Shown in pieces: positions 25,857 through 34,560 of a stretch of 64,000 bases of DNA (the first letter of the stretch is position 1; each line of letters opens with the position of its first letter). The translations under genes and the position numbers were made by a program. Origin of the DNA: JACMQW01 sp964536965 (GTDB taxonomy: Bacteria > Bdellovibrionota > UBA1018); the NCBI GenBank assembly GCA_964536965.1, contig CAZIAL010000010.1, positions 28,811-92,810 of the forward strand. Direction: 5' to 3'. A model generated the notes under the pieces. The model was not told where the DNA came from. It worked only from the letters and a program-made list of their open reading frames with translations, and did no database searches.

Positions 25857-25955
25857 GCGTTATTACTTCGTCCGGGCGCTCCATGAGCTGTGATTTAACC
25901 CGACAATTCGCTTTGCGGCGGCTATCCCATCCCTTAGATTCATCAGTCTCAAACT

Positions 25956-28511
25956 ATGAATTTTCAGGTCTGGATCCAGTCGCAAATCCCCGGAGTCTCC
26001 CAAAAATCTGCCGAAAGCGTGCTTGCGCTGACCGCGGAGGGCGCCACCCTCCCGTTCATCGCCCGCTACCGGAAAGAAGCGACCGGCGGCCTGGACGAAG
26101 TCCAGATCCAGAAAGTGATCGACGCGAAAAAGTCGTGGGAGACCCTCACCCATCGCCAGTCCTTCATCATCGGCGAGATCGAGAAGCAGGGAAAACTCAC
26201 GGACGAACTGAAATCGAAAATTCTCAGTACGTTCCAGTCCACGCTCCTCGAGGATCTCTACCTTCCGTACAAGGTGAAAAAGAAATCGAAAGCCACGCTC
26301 GCGAAGGAGGCCGGACTCCAGCCGCTCGCCGACTGGATCTGGGACTGTGGCCACGGCACGGTAAAGCCCGAGCCGGGTCAGACGCTCGAGATCTGGGCGT
26401 TCACGTTTAGAAACGAAGAAAAAGGTTTCACCGACGCCGAGAAATGCATTCAGGGCGCACAAGACATCCTGGTCGAGCGCCTTTCGGAACGCGCCGACCT
26501 GCGCGCGGAAGTTCGCGAACGCATCTCGAAGAGCGGCTGCCTGAAGACGGCGAAGGCCGCGAAGGCGAAGCCGAACTCGAAGTACGAGCTTTATTTCGAT
26601 TACCGCGAGCCCCTGACCGCGCTGATGAAGCCCGAAGCCTCGCATCGCTATCTCGCGATTCGGCGCGGATGGATGGAAGAGGAGCTTTCCATCTCGGTCA
26701 CGGGTCCGGCGAACGCCGAGCCCGATTCTTTCGAAAAGGAACTGCAGCAGATCTTCGAAGCCGAAGCTTCGAACGTTTCGGATCCGGCGCAGTCTCCCGG
26801 CCAGGAAGTACTCATGCGCGCGGCGAAACTTGCGTTCAAGGCACATGTCCTGCCGGCGATCGAGAATGAAATGCATAAGAAGCTGAAGGACGTCGCGGAT
26901 ACGACGGCGATCGACGTCTTCGCGGAAAACGTGAAGAAGCTCCTGCTGGCCGCCCCCTTCGGACCGAAAGCGGTCTTAGGCGTCGATCCGGGGATTCGCA
27001 CCGGCTGCAAGCTCGCCGTCGTCTCCGATACCGGAAAGTTCGTCGGCGATACGGTGATCCATCTCCAGACCGACGAAGGCAAAGCCAAGGCGAAGGAACT
27101 GCTCAGCACCATTCTAAAGATGGGAGACATCCGCGCGATCGCCGTCGGGAACGGAACCGCCGGCCGCGAGACCGAAGCCTTCCTTCGCCAGACGGTGAAA
27201 GAAGCCGGGGTCGAAATCCCCGTCGTCATGGTGAACGAGTCCGGAGCGTCGGTTTACTCCGCCTCCGAAGTCGCTCGCGAGGAATTTCCCGAACTCGACG
27301 TCACCGTCCGCGGCGCGATCTCGATCGCCCGCCGTCTCCAGGATCCACTGGCCGAGCTCGTGAAAATCGAACCGAAATCCATCGGCGTCGGCCAGTACCA
27401 GCACGATGTCTCGCCGAATAGCCTGAAGAAGTCGCTCGAGCTCGTCGTCGATAGCTGCGTGAACTCGGTCGGCGTGAATCTGAATACGGCGTCGAAGTAC
27501 GTGCTCTCGCGCGTCTCCGGCATCGGCCCGGGCCTCGCGGCGGCGATCATCGAGTACCGCGGCCAGAAGGGCATCTTCAAGTCTCGCCGCGACCTGCTCG
27601 AAGTCTCTCGCTTCTCGGAGAAGACCTTCGAACAAGCGGCGGGTTTCCTGCGCATTCCGGAGTCCGAGCAGCCGCTCGACAACACCGGAGTCCACCCTGA
27701 GCGGTACGCGGATCTCGAGTCGGCGGCCGTAAGCCTCGGGAAGTCGATCCGCGAAATCATGGGCGCCGAAGGCGTCCGCGAGATCCGCGCGTCGAAGGAA
27801 CTCTCGCAGAAGCTCCGCGAAAAACTCGGCGAATTCACCTTCGATGACGTGCTGAAAGAACTCGAGAAGCCGGGGCGCGATCCGCGAGACGCGTTCGTGC
27901 CCTTCTCGTATCGCGACGATATTTTCGAAGTAAAGGACCTCCAGCCGAACATGATCTGCCCCGGAATCGTGACGAACGTCACGAACTTCGGCGCCTTCGT
28001 CGACATCGGCGTCCACCAGGACGGCCTCGTCCACATCTCGCAGCTTTCGAATACGTTCGTGAAGGATCCGCGCGATGTCGTGAGTCCGGGCGACCGCGTG
28101 ACCGTAAAGGTCATGGAAGTGAATAAGGAAAAGAACCAGATTTCGCTGACGATGAAGACCGGCGAATCGGCCGCGAAGGCATCCTCCGAGCGCGGGGATA
28201 AATCCGCGGGCGAAAAATCCGAACGTAAGGAGCGGGGGGATCGCCCTCGCCGTCCGAAACGTCCTCCGCCGGCCGCACCGACCATGACGGGCACGGGAGT
28301 TTCCATCAAGCCGAAGGGCGAACGAACCGCTCCGGCTGCGCGCGTGGGCGCCGGCCCGGGCGGGAAGACCAGTATTTCGACCGGACAGGATCGTGGATTC
28401 GGCGGCACGGGCGCGGGTCCGTCTCCGCGGGGATCGGCACCCGCTCCGAAAGATCTGAAACACAATCCTTTCGCGGCCCTCGCCGGGCTGAAAGGCGCCC
28501 TCAAACGATAA
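25956..28511 (+). CDS. tex: Tex family RNA-binding transcription accessory protein
   Basis: An 851-aa Tex protein. The order is an N-terminal helical Tex domain (LPFIARYRKEATGGLDEVQI), a YqgF-like RNase H fold (VLGVDPGIRTGCKLAVVSDTG), helix-hairpin-helix segments (NTASKYVLSRVSGIGPGLAA, FKSRRDLLEV), and an S1 RNA-binding domain (GIVTNVTNFGAFVDIGVHQD through KVMEVNKEKNQISLTMK). After the S1 domain there is an unusual tail of about 110 residues rich in Lys, Arg, Gly and Pro, probably disordered and nucleic-acid binding. Tex proteins associate with transcription complexes and RNA in the cytoplasm. The gene is single with a 99-nt gap before it. Confidence 0.95.
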   Translation: MNFQVWIQSQIPGVSQKSAESVLALTAEGATLPFIARYRKEATGGLDEVQIQKVIDAKKSWETLTHRQSFIIGEIEKQGKLTDELKSKILSTFQSTLLEDLYLPYKVKKKSKATLAKEAGLQPLADWIWDCGHGTVKPEPGQTLEIWAFTFRNEEKGFTDAEKCIQGAQDILVERLSERADLRAEVRERISKSGCLKTAKAAKAKPNSKYELYFDYREPLTALMKPEASHRYLAIRRGWMEEELSISVTGPANAEPDSFEKELQQIFEAEASNVSDPAQSPGQEVLMRAAKLAFKAHVLPAIENEMHKKLKDVADTTAIDVFAENVKKLLLAAPFGPKAVLGVDPGIRTGCKLAVVSDTGKFVGDTVIHLQTDEGKAKAKELLSTILKMGDIRAIAVGNGTAGRETEAFLRQTVKEAGVEIPVVMVNESGASVYSASEVAREEFPELDVTVRGAISIARRLQDPLAELVKIEPKSIGVGQYQHDVSPNSLKKSLELVVDSCVNSVGVNLNTASKYVLSRVSGIGPGLAAAIIEYRGQKGIFKSRRDLLEVSRFSEKTFEQAAGFLRIPESEQPLDNTGVHPERYADLESAAVSLGKSIREIMGAEGVREIRASKELSQKLREKLGEFTFDDVLKELEKPGRDPRDAFVPFSYRDDIFEVKDLQPNMICPGIVTNVTNFGAFVDIGVHQDGLVHISQLSNTFVKDPRDVVSPGDRVTVKVMEVNKEKNQISLTMKTGESAAKASSERGDKSAGEKSERKERGDRPRRPKRPPPAAPTMTGTGVSIKPKGERTAPAARVGAGPGGKTSISTGQDRGFGGTGAGPSPRGSAPAPKDLKHNPFAALAGLKGALKR

Positions 28512-28537
28512 TCGGCGAGTGTGCCGACGGCGCCTCG

Positions 28538-29101
28538 CTACTGGTTCTGCTTGAGTTCGACGAGGACGCGATCACCCATGATCAAGTCGCGTGCGGGGTC
28601 GATCGAGACCGTCCAATTTTTTCCGGTCGAAGTTTTCAGCCGGTATTTCATCCCCGCTTGGGCGGGGAATCGATAACTTCCGTCGAGGCCAAAACGAAAA
28701 CGAACCACATCGGTTCCATCCGCGTCTTCGATCGTCATGCGGAAGCTGCGACAAAGTTCACGATTTTCCGTCGGATCGTCCGGAAGACGAACGATGCAGT
28801 CGAAGAGGATCGCGTCCTTTACGGCCTGGCGCTCGGCCGCGGCTGGCTTTTCGTTCGATTTATGGATCGGGCGATCGGCCGCCTTCTCCGCCGCACGTTC
28901 CATCCGTTCTTTCCGAGTTCCGCGAGGAGGAGCGACCGTCGGCGGTGCCTTCGCGGGCGGAGGCAATGCGGGGGTGTCCACGATGGTCGAGGGCGACTCC
29001 TGGGGAGGGGCGGATTCCGGAGACGATGCGCACCCCGAAATCACGGCCTGGGCCGCGATCAGCAGGGTCAGGACCGATGTTCGGACGAAGGAATGGGGCA
29101 T
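28538..29101 (-). CDS. Lipoprotein of unknown function
   Basis: A 187-aa predicted lipoprotein whose signal peptide ends in a lipobox (AVISGC, Cys at about 24). A Pro/Ala/Ser-rich linker of about 60 residues follows, then a C-terminal domain of about 90 residues (ILFDCIVRLPDDPTENRELC, MKYRLKTSTGKNWTVSIDP) with two Cys. The domain looks like a small beta-sandwich and is not recognised. The gene is convergent with tex (26 nt between stops) and divergent from the gene at 29151. Confidence 0.65.
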   Translation of the reverse strand: MPHSFVRTSVLTLLIAAQAVISGCASSPESAPPQESPSTIVDTPALPPPAKAPPTVAPPRGTRKERMERAAEKAADRPIHKSNEKPAAAERQAVKDAILFDCIVRLPDDPTENRELCRSFRMTIEDADGTDVVRFRFGLDGSYRFPAQAGMKYRLKTSTGKNWTVSIDPARDLIMGDRVLVELKQNQ

Positions 29102-29150
29102 ACCCGCGATGGTAATGCGAAAGTACCGAAAACTCTATAGACTGAAACCC

Positions 29151-30116
29151 ATGCCGAAACGAAAAAGTCGGGTGAAAAAGACTCGATTCGAGGACCGACT
29201 GCAACTCGCGTCCTGGAAATCCAAGGGCCAGGCCTCTGCACTCCGGAAGAATCTCGAGCTTTACGCGGAGCGAAGGAAACCCCAGGTCACGGACGCATTG
29301 CCGGGTCAGGCGTTCGACGGATTTTACCTCGCAACGAGCGCGCTCTTCCGGCGTTCACGCGCCATGTACCGAAAGGCCGGCGGAGAATTCGAAGCGCGTC
29401 TAGTGACTTCAGCGCGCAGTCTTTCGTCGGATATCCTGCTTGAGAATCGGATCCAGTACTCGCCTACCGAAGATGAACTCCTCTGGGCCGCGACGGATCC
29501 GGCGGAAAAACGGAATGACGAAGGACTGCTCCGACTCGTAACCTATTCGACTTCGGTCTTTCATGAGCAGAGCCACCGGATTCTGTGGAAAACCCTTCCC
29601 CCGCCCGCGGATCGCAGCGAAGCCGGGCTGAGTCGCTATCTGAATTTCGTCGAAGCGGTCGTCGTCGGCATCGATATGGCCCTCGGCGACGAGCTCGGGC
29701 CACGACTTTCTTCACTCGGGTACCTTTCGGGAACGCTCTACGATCCAGGAAGCCACGCGAAGTTTCGCACTCGCCGCGAGAAGCGCAACTACCTCCAGAT
29801 GGCCATCCGGACGACTTACCTCGCCCTCGAGCTTTTCGAGAAACCGCGGATCCGTCGCGCGCTGAAGGCGTGGCGCCCGAGCTGGCTGCCCGCGCTTCCG
29901 CCGGAAGCGGCGGAACATGCGGTCGCACGCGCGCTTCGACTGGATCCGGCGTTCGTGCGGATCACGAACCTGCTTTGGCAGGAAAAGCACCTGAGCGCGG
30001 TCGGCGCCAAATTCAAATCGGCACCCCCGGGCGGCCTCGTGCTGGATCGCGACCCCGAAATCTGGGTGTCCCCCTATCTCGCGATCGAGCGTGTTTTCGA
30101 TCATCTCGGAATTTAA
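29151..30116 (+). CDS. Conserved hypothetical protein with HExxH motif
   Basis: A 321-aa protein. ATG 29151 was chosen because it gives a basic start (MPKRKSRVKKTRFEDRL) and clears the divergent lipoprotein gene; ATG 29115 is possible. Residues 138-142 read HEQSH inside a hydrophobic context (YSTSVFHEQSHRILW), an HExxH zinc-protease-like motif. A candidate third ligand is Glu168 in NFVEAVVVGIDMALGDELG. There is no signal peptide. It may be a cytoplasmic gluzincin-like enzyme or a non-catalytic relative. I do not recognise a named family. Confidence 0.65.
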   Translation: MPKRKSRVKKTRFEDRLQLASWKSKGQASALRKNLELYAERRKPQVTDALPGQAFDGFYLATSALFRRSRAMYRKAGGEFEARLVTSARSLSSDILLENRIQYSPTEDELLWAATDPAEKRNDEGLLRLVTYSTSVFHEQSHRILWKTLPPPADRSEAGLSRYLNFVEAVVVGIDMALGDELGPRLSSLGYLSGTLYDPGSHAKFRTRREKRNYLQMAIRTTYLALELFEKPRIRRALKAWRPSWLPALPPEAAEHAVARALRLDPAFVRITNLLWQEKHLSAVGAKFKSAPPGGLVLDRDPEIWVSPYLAIERVFDHLGI

Positions 30117-30226
30117 CGGGCTGAACGCCAATCGCCTGACGTCCGCGGTCTAACCCTTCCGGAGTGAAGCGGATCGAAACGGGAAAAACGTTTAGATTTC
30201 CGCCGAATCCGTCGATGGAAGAGGGC

Positions 30227-31201
30227 ATGGTGTCCCCACCTGACAATAACCGTTCGAGCTTACTTCTCGAAGACGTCCATTCCCGAAAACGGTATCCGAT
30301 TTCGGCCGGAACGACGTTCGGCCGGACGGAGGCGGAACATCGTTTTCCGGACGACGCCCTGCTCAGCCGAAAACACTTTCGCATCTGGGTCGACGGCGGA
30401 AAAATCCTGATCCAGGATCTCGGCTCGCGAAACCGCACGCGGGTGAATGGAACTCCGGTCGCGACGAAACAGCCCCAGGAAGTCAACCCGGGGGATGAAA
30501 TCACGGCGGGAAAACTCCGACTCGTCGTAAAAGATCTCGATCTCCCTTTCGTACCCGCGGCGCCCACGGTCGCCGAAATCAAGTGCAGCTCCGGAAAGAT
30601 CACGGCCGCGCATCTCGCCGGACTTCTCCCCCGCCCCGTCACGCCGCCGCTCGGATTTCTGGGCGCGACTCGCGCCTTCTTCACGGCGAAACGCTGGAAC
30701 GCCTCCAACGGTCTGGTCGTCAGTCTGACGCTCGCCTTCTTCGTGGTTCCCGAAATCGCGGAAATCATCGCCTTCGAAAGCGAAGGCGAACTTCCCCATT
30801 CGCCGGCGAATCTCGTGCTCCGCCTCTTCGGCGTCGTCGCCCTCGGAGCCGCGCCGATCTGGGTTTTTCAGTACTGGATTTCCCGCCGTTTCCTCAACGC
30901 GGGATGGAGCCGTCTCGCCAGCGCCGGCCTCGCGGTCGCCGCCCTCTTCGTCACGTCGAGCTACGTCGGCACGATGATGGGCTATGACCAGAAATACGGC
31001 GAGAATCGGATCTACGCGGCTTGCGTGGACCCGCGGTCGCGCACCCTCGAACACTGTCGAGCGGTCGCGCTTTCCGCCGGACCGATCTGGGAAAACCTAC
31101 CCGCCCATCTGCGGAATCCCGCCGAGATCTTTCGGGCGGCGAGCGAAAACGGACTCCCGGACGCGGCCGGGACGGCCGACCGGATGCCGGCCTCGCGATA
31201 A
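30227..31201 (+). CDS. FHA-domain membrane protein
   Basis: A 324-aa protein with an N-terminal forkhead-associated domain, which binds phosphothreonine peptides: TTFGRTEAEHRFPDDALLSR-KHF then DLGSRNRTRVNG carry the conserved GR, S-R-H-like and N residues. It is followed by a linker and a C-terminal region with two to three hydrophobic helices (VVSLTLAFFVVPEIAEIIA, LVLRLFGVVALGAAPIWVF, LASAGLAVAALFVTSSYVG). It therefore tethers a phospho-reader to the inner membrane. ATG 30227 is preferred for its purine-rich upstream GGAAGAGGG; GTG 30164 would add 21 residues. No Ser/Thr kinase gene is nearby. Confidence 0.78.
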   Translation: MVSPPDNNRSSLLLEDVHSRKRYPISAGTTFGRTEAEHRFPDDALLSRKHFRIWVDGGKILIQDLGSRNRTRVNGTPVATKQPQEVNPGDEITAGKLRLVVKDLDLPFVPAAPTVAEIKCSSGKITAAHLAGLLPRPVTPPLGFLGATRAFFTAKRWNASNGLVVSLTLAFFVVPEIAEIIAFESEGELPHSPANLVLRLFGVVALGAAPIWVFQYWISRRFLNAGWSRLASAGLAVAALFVTSSYVGTMMGYDQKYGENRIYAACVDPRSRTLEHCRAVALSAGPIWENLPAHLRNPAEIFRAASENGLPDAAGTADRMPASR

Positions 31202-31219
31202 ATCGGTGGCCCCGAAAAC

Positions 31220-31522
31220 TTACCAGGGCGAACCGGAAGGCAGACCGATTTCTTCGGCCATCCGCTGCACCTGACGACGCTGCGGAAAATTCTTCTGCGA
31301 GTCGAGGCTGGCCGGCCGCCGGAGCAGCTGTAAATTCGGCTCGGGCAGACGCGATCCTTCGTCGGTCGTCAGCCGGACATCCATCAAATGATATCCAGGA
31401 TCCGGCACGACGCCGAAGCGGCGCAGATCCTCTTCCGCTCTCGCGCCGGGCGCGCTGACGAGCGAAAATAAGAGCAAAGACCAGGAGAACAACGTAGCCC
31501 ACGGACGTCCGGAATTGTTCAT
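31220..31522 (-). CDS. Small exported hypothetical protein
   Basis: A 100-aa protein with a signal peptide (ATLFSWSLLLFSLVSAPGARA, cleavage near residue 29). The mature chain of about 71 residues is charged and has no cysteines (VPDPGYHLMDVRLTTDEGSR, QRRQVQRMAEEIGLPSG). No family is recognised. It is convergent with the FHA gene (18 nt between stops) and lies upstream of the Tgt-MnmD fusion gene's 3' end in the opposite order, so it is its own unit. Confidence 0.55.
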   Translation of the reverse strand: MNNSGRPWATLFSWSLLLFSLVSAPGARAEEDLRRFGVVPDPGYHLMDVRLTTDEGSRLPEPNLQLLRRPASLDSQKNFPQRRQVQRMAEEIGLPSGSPW

Positions 31523-31578
31523 CTCTCTATACTATCGCGAGAGAATTCGCGTGTCGTCTGTGTCCCGGATGACCCGGC

Positions 31579-33624
31579 TTAGCGGGCGAACTGGGGGTGC
31601 GAAACCACATGGGGATCGAGTTCCGGCGAGCGCACCCCGCTCCGCTCCCAGCGCCCGAGCCACTCGGCGCCAAGCCAGTTACGAGAACGGACCGGACGAT
31701 TCGCGGCGATGGTCGTTTCCGACTTCGGACCCGTACCCACTCCCGCGGCGACGTACCATCCGGCCGCGAGAAGACGCCCCCGGACCAACGTCGAATTCGA
31801 ATAGGTAAAGAGCTCGCAATCCTTGGCGGCGGCCCGCGCGCGCAGCGAGCGGAAAGTCTCGACTTCCCAAAGGGGCGAATCGACCTTGAACGAGAAGGGA
31901 TCGAAGAGCACGACGTCCGGCTCGATCGCCGATTCGGCGGTTCGCCGGAAGTCGCCTTCGAGCAGAACCCACTCGATCCGCCCACAAGGGGAGCGCCACT
32001 TCCCCTCGCGAACGATCGCGAAAGGAGCCGAGTGCTGGAGATAGCGAAAACGATAGGGGTGCATCGTCGCGAGACGGAAGGAATCGAGATCGCATTCGAA
32101 GCTTTCGATGCGAAAGAGCGGCGCGCTAGTCGCTGGAGCGTCGAGGACCTCCCGCTTCGAGAGGACCTCCTCGATCGCGCCGAGAATCGCCATGGCATTC
32201 GTCGCCGCACCCATGCCGACGTCCCAGATCACGACCGGGCCCTGGCCCTCGGCCGCCCGATTCGCCGCGCTTTCGGCGAGGGCGCCGAGATCGAGCTGGT
32301 CGACGTAGAGCCGGCGCGCTTCCTCGATCGGATCGGAAACCGAATGCATGACTTCGCCGGAAGAGATCTGCTGGATGCTCGCGAAACCCTTTGGATTCTC
32401 GAGGATCCGGTAATCACCCATCTCGCGCGGAAACTCCTTCTTCGCTTTCGGAGGATTCGGACGTTTGATCGGGTTCTCCACGTCGTCCGCGGGAAGGATC
32501 TCGCGCCAGTGTCGGTAGTAGGCGTGGAACTGATCGGCGAGAATCGCGGAACGCATCTGCGCCATCATCCGGTGATAAAAATAAAGGTTATGCTGCCCGA
32601 TCAGATTCCAGCCGAGGATCTCGCGCGAGCGGATGAGATGCTGGAGATAGGCGCGGTCGTACTTCGCGCAGGTCGGGCAACCGCAGTCCGGGTCGAGCGG
32701 TCCCTTTTGCATCCGGTAGATTCCCCGGCGCATGACGAGCCGCCCTCGCGAAGTGAAAGCCATTCCATGCTGCGCGAACGCCGTGGGAAGAATGCAGTCG
32801 AACATGTCGACGCCGCGGTGGACCGCTTCGAGAAGATCGATCGGCGTCCCGACGCCCATCAGGTAACGCGGGAGATGTTCCGGCAAATGCGGCGTCGTCA
32901 CTTCGACGATCCGTTCTCGCTCTTCGCGGCCTTCGCCGACGGCGAGTCCGCCGATCGCCATCCCGTCGAAGCCGTGGTCTCCCCTGCCCCCTCCGGCGAT
33001 GAGTTCCGAAAGATTCTCGGCCGATTCGCGGCGAAGATCCTCGTAGCAGGCGCCCTGAACGATCCCGAAGAGCGCCGACGGATGATCGCCGCGTGCTTCG
33101 AGCGAGCGACGGGCCCAGCGATGCGTCCGATCCATCGCGCGGACGGCTTCCGCCTTTTCCGATGTGGAATCGATGCACTCGTCGAGCACCATCATGATGT
33201 CGGAGTTGACGGATTTCTGCGCGGCGACGGACGCTTCCGGCGAAAGATGGATGGGCCTGCCGTCGATCGGGGATTTGAACCAGGCGCCCTCTTCCTTCAT
33301 CTCCCGAAGTTTCGGCAGGCTGAAAATCTGATAGCCGCCAGAGTCGGTCAGAACCGGGCGATCCCATTTCATAAAGCCGTGGATGCCGCCGAAACTTTCG
33401 AGGACGTCGAGGCCGGGGCGCTGGATGAGATGGTAGGTATTGGCGAGGAGAACCTGCGATCCGGAATCGGCAAGCGTCTCGGTTTTCTGCGCGCGAACCG
33501 TCGCGATCGTTCCGACCGGCATGAAAAGCGGGCCGATGACCGGGCCGTGCCGGGTCTCGAATCGAGAGGCGCGCGCGCGGGAATCGCGAGCCGTTTTTTC
33601 AAGCTGGAAATTCAGTCGCGACAT
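31579..33624 (-). CDS. tgt: Fusion of queuine tRNA-ribosyltransferase (Tgt) and MnmD-like methyltransferase
   Basis: A 681-aa two-domain protein. Residues about 1-385 are a complete bacterial Tgt, which swaps G34 for preQ1 in GUN anticodons. It has VLTDSGGYQIFSL with the base-binding Asp, GGLAVGEG, GVDMFDCILPTAFAQHG with the nucleophile Asp, and the zinc site CGCPTC...H. Residues about 410-660 match the MnmC1/MnmD (DUF752) methyltransferase: VIWDVGMGAATNAMAIL (SAM-binding), VVLFDPFSFKVDSPLW and FTYSNSTLVRGRLLAAGWYV. MnmD methylates nm5U34 to mnm5U34. Both halves act on wobble position 34. It follows the dehydratase gene tcdA by 8 nt and is probably in one operon with tatD and tcdA. Confidence 0.9.
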   Translation of the reverse strand: MSRLNFQLEKTARDSRARASRFETRHGPVIGPLFMPVGTIATVRAQKTETLADSGSQVLLANTYHLIQRPGLDVLESFGGIHGFMKWDRPVLTDSGGYQIFSLPKLREMKEEGAWFKSPIDGRPIHLSPEASVAAQKSVNSDIMMVLDECIDSTSEKAEAVRAMDRTHRWARRSLEARGDHPSALFGIVQGACYEDLRRESAENLSELIAGGGRGDHGFDGMAIGGLAVGEGREERERIVEVTTPHLPEHLPRYLMGVGTPIDLLEAVHRGVDMFDCILPTAFAQHGMAFTSRGRLVMRRGIYRMQKGPLDPDCGCPTCAKYDRAYLQHLIRSREILGWNLIGQHNLYFYHRMMAQMRSAILADQFHAYYRHWREILPADDVENPIKRPNPPKAKKEFPREMGDYRILENPKGFASIQQISSGEVMHSVSDPIEEARRLYVDQLDLGALAESAANRAAEGQGPVVIWDVGMGAATNAMAILGAIEEVLSKREVLDAPATSAPLFRIESFECDLDSFRLATMHPYRFRYLQHSAPFAIVREGKWRSPCGRIEWVLLEGDFRRTAESAIEPDVVLFDPFSFKVDSPLWEVETFRSLRARAAAKDCELFTYSNSTLVRGRLLAAGWYVAAGVGTGPKSETTIAANRPVRSRNWLGAEWLGRWERSGVRSPELDPHVVSHPQFAR

Positions 33625-33632
33625 CGGCGTCC

Positions 33633-34529
33633 TTAAGCGGTTCCGCCGACCGGAGTCGGAAGCGCGGCCGGGATCTCGATCAGCTTACGGACCACATGAC
33701 TGGCGGCCGCCATTCCGAAGGCGGAGGTCACGAAGCCCGCCGAGCCCATGATAATGTTGCGGTTATCGCACTGGAAGAACTGATTGTCCCCCTGGGGACA
33801 GACGCATTTAAAACCTTTGCCGTTATCGTATTTCAGTTCGACCGGCATGATCGGCGGCTCCGGGCTCCAGACAGCGGGAATTCCGAACGCGCCTTTCGCC
33901 GGAAATCCGTACTGCTCGCGAAGAATTCGGCGGACCGAACGCGCGAGCGGGTCGAATTCCGTTTTCGCGAGATCGACGACTTCGATTCGCGTCGGATCGA
34001 GCTTTCCCGACGAGCCGGTCGAAGTCACGACCGGGATGCCGGCGTTCAGGCAATGCGCGAGCAGCATGCACTTCGGAGTGATGCTATCGATGGCGTCGAT
34101 CACGAAATCGGGTTTCTCCGCGCCGAAAATCTCGTCGCGGGAATCGTGGTTGAAAAAACGAAGCACGGGCGTGATCTTCGCCTGGGGGTTGATTTTCGCG
34201 AGGCGCTCGGCCACGGCCGTCGCCTTCTGTTGTCCGACCGCGCCCTGGAGCGCGTGGAGCTGGCGGTTGAAATTCGTCACGCAGACTTCGTCGAAGTCCA
34301 CGATCGTGAGGCGGCCCACTCCGGAGCGGACGAGCATTTCCGCGGCCCATGAGCCGACGCCGCCGAGGCCGATGACCATCACATGGGAATCCAGAAGCTT
34401 CTTCATCGCGGCGTCGCCGACCAGACGCCCGATGCGATCGAACCGACGATGGAGCTTGTAGTTTTCGAGTTCCGCTTCGGACCAGTCGCGATCGACCGGG
34501 ATCTGGGGGGTGGCCTTTTCGGAGTTCAC
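33633..34529 (-). CDS. tcdA: tRNA threonylcarbamoyladenosine dehydratase
   Basis: A 298-aa E1/ThiF-like enzyme that uses ATP to cyclise t6A37 to ct6A37 in tRNA. It has the nucleotide-binding VIGLGGVGSWAAEMLVRSGVGRL, DFDEVCVTNFNRQ, DAIDSITPKCMLLAHCLN and a Cys-rich CVCPQGDNQFFQC. Membership of the TcdA/CsdL branch rests on the ERFDRIGRLxG-like start (HRRFDRIGRLVGDAAMKKL) and the SLEKP-like organisation of the middle region. GTG 34529 with an upstream AAGGAAG was chosen; a longer frame exists but overlaps tatD. It lies between tatD and the Tgt-MnmD gene. Confidence 0.88.
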   Translation of the reverse strand: MNSEKATPQIPVDRDWSEAELENYKLHRRFDRIGRLVGDAAMKKLLDSHVMVIGLGGVGSWAAEMLVRSGVGRLTIVDFDEVCVTNFNRQLHALQGAVGQQKATAVAERLAKINPQAKITPVLRFFNHDSRDEIFGAEKPDFVIDAIDSITPKCMLLAHCLNAGIPVVTSTGSSGKLDPTRIEVVDLAKTEFDPLARSVRRILREQYGFPAKGAFGIPAVWSPEPPIMPVELKYDNGKGFKCVCPQGDNQFFQCDNRNIIMGSAGFVTSAFGMAAASHVVRKLIEIPAALPTPVGGTA

Positions 34530-34560
34530 TAGGTCTTCCTTACTTCGATGGATGAAACGG

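Noticed and set aside
31597..33636. A 679-codon open frame on the plus strand opposite the Tgt-MnmD gene
   Set aside because: Antisense shadow; the minus-strand gene has all catalytic motifs.
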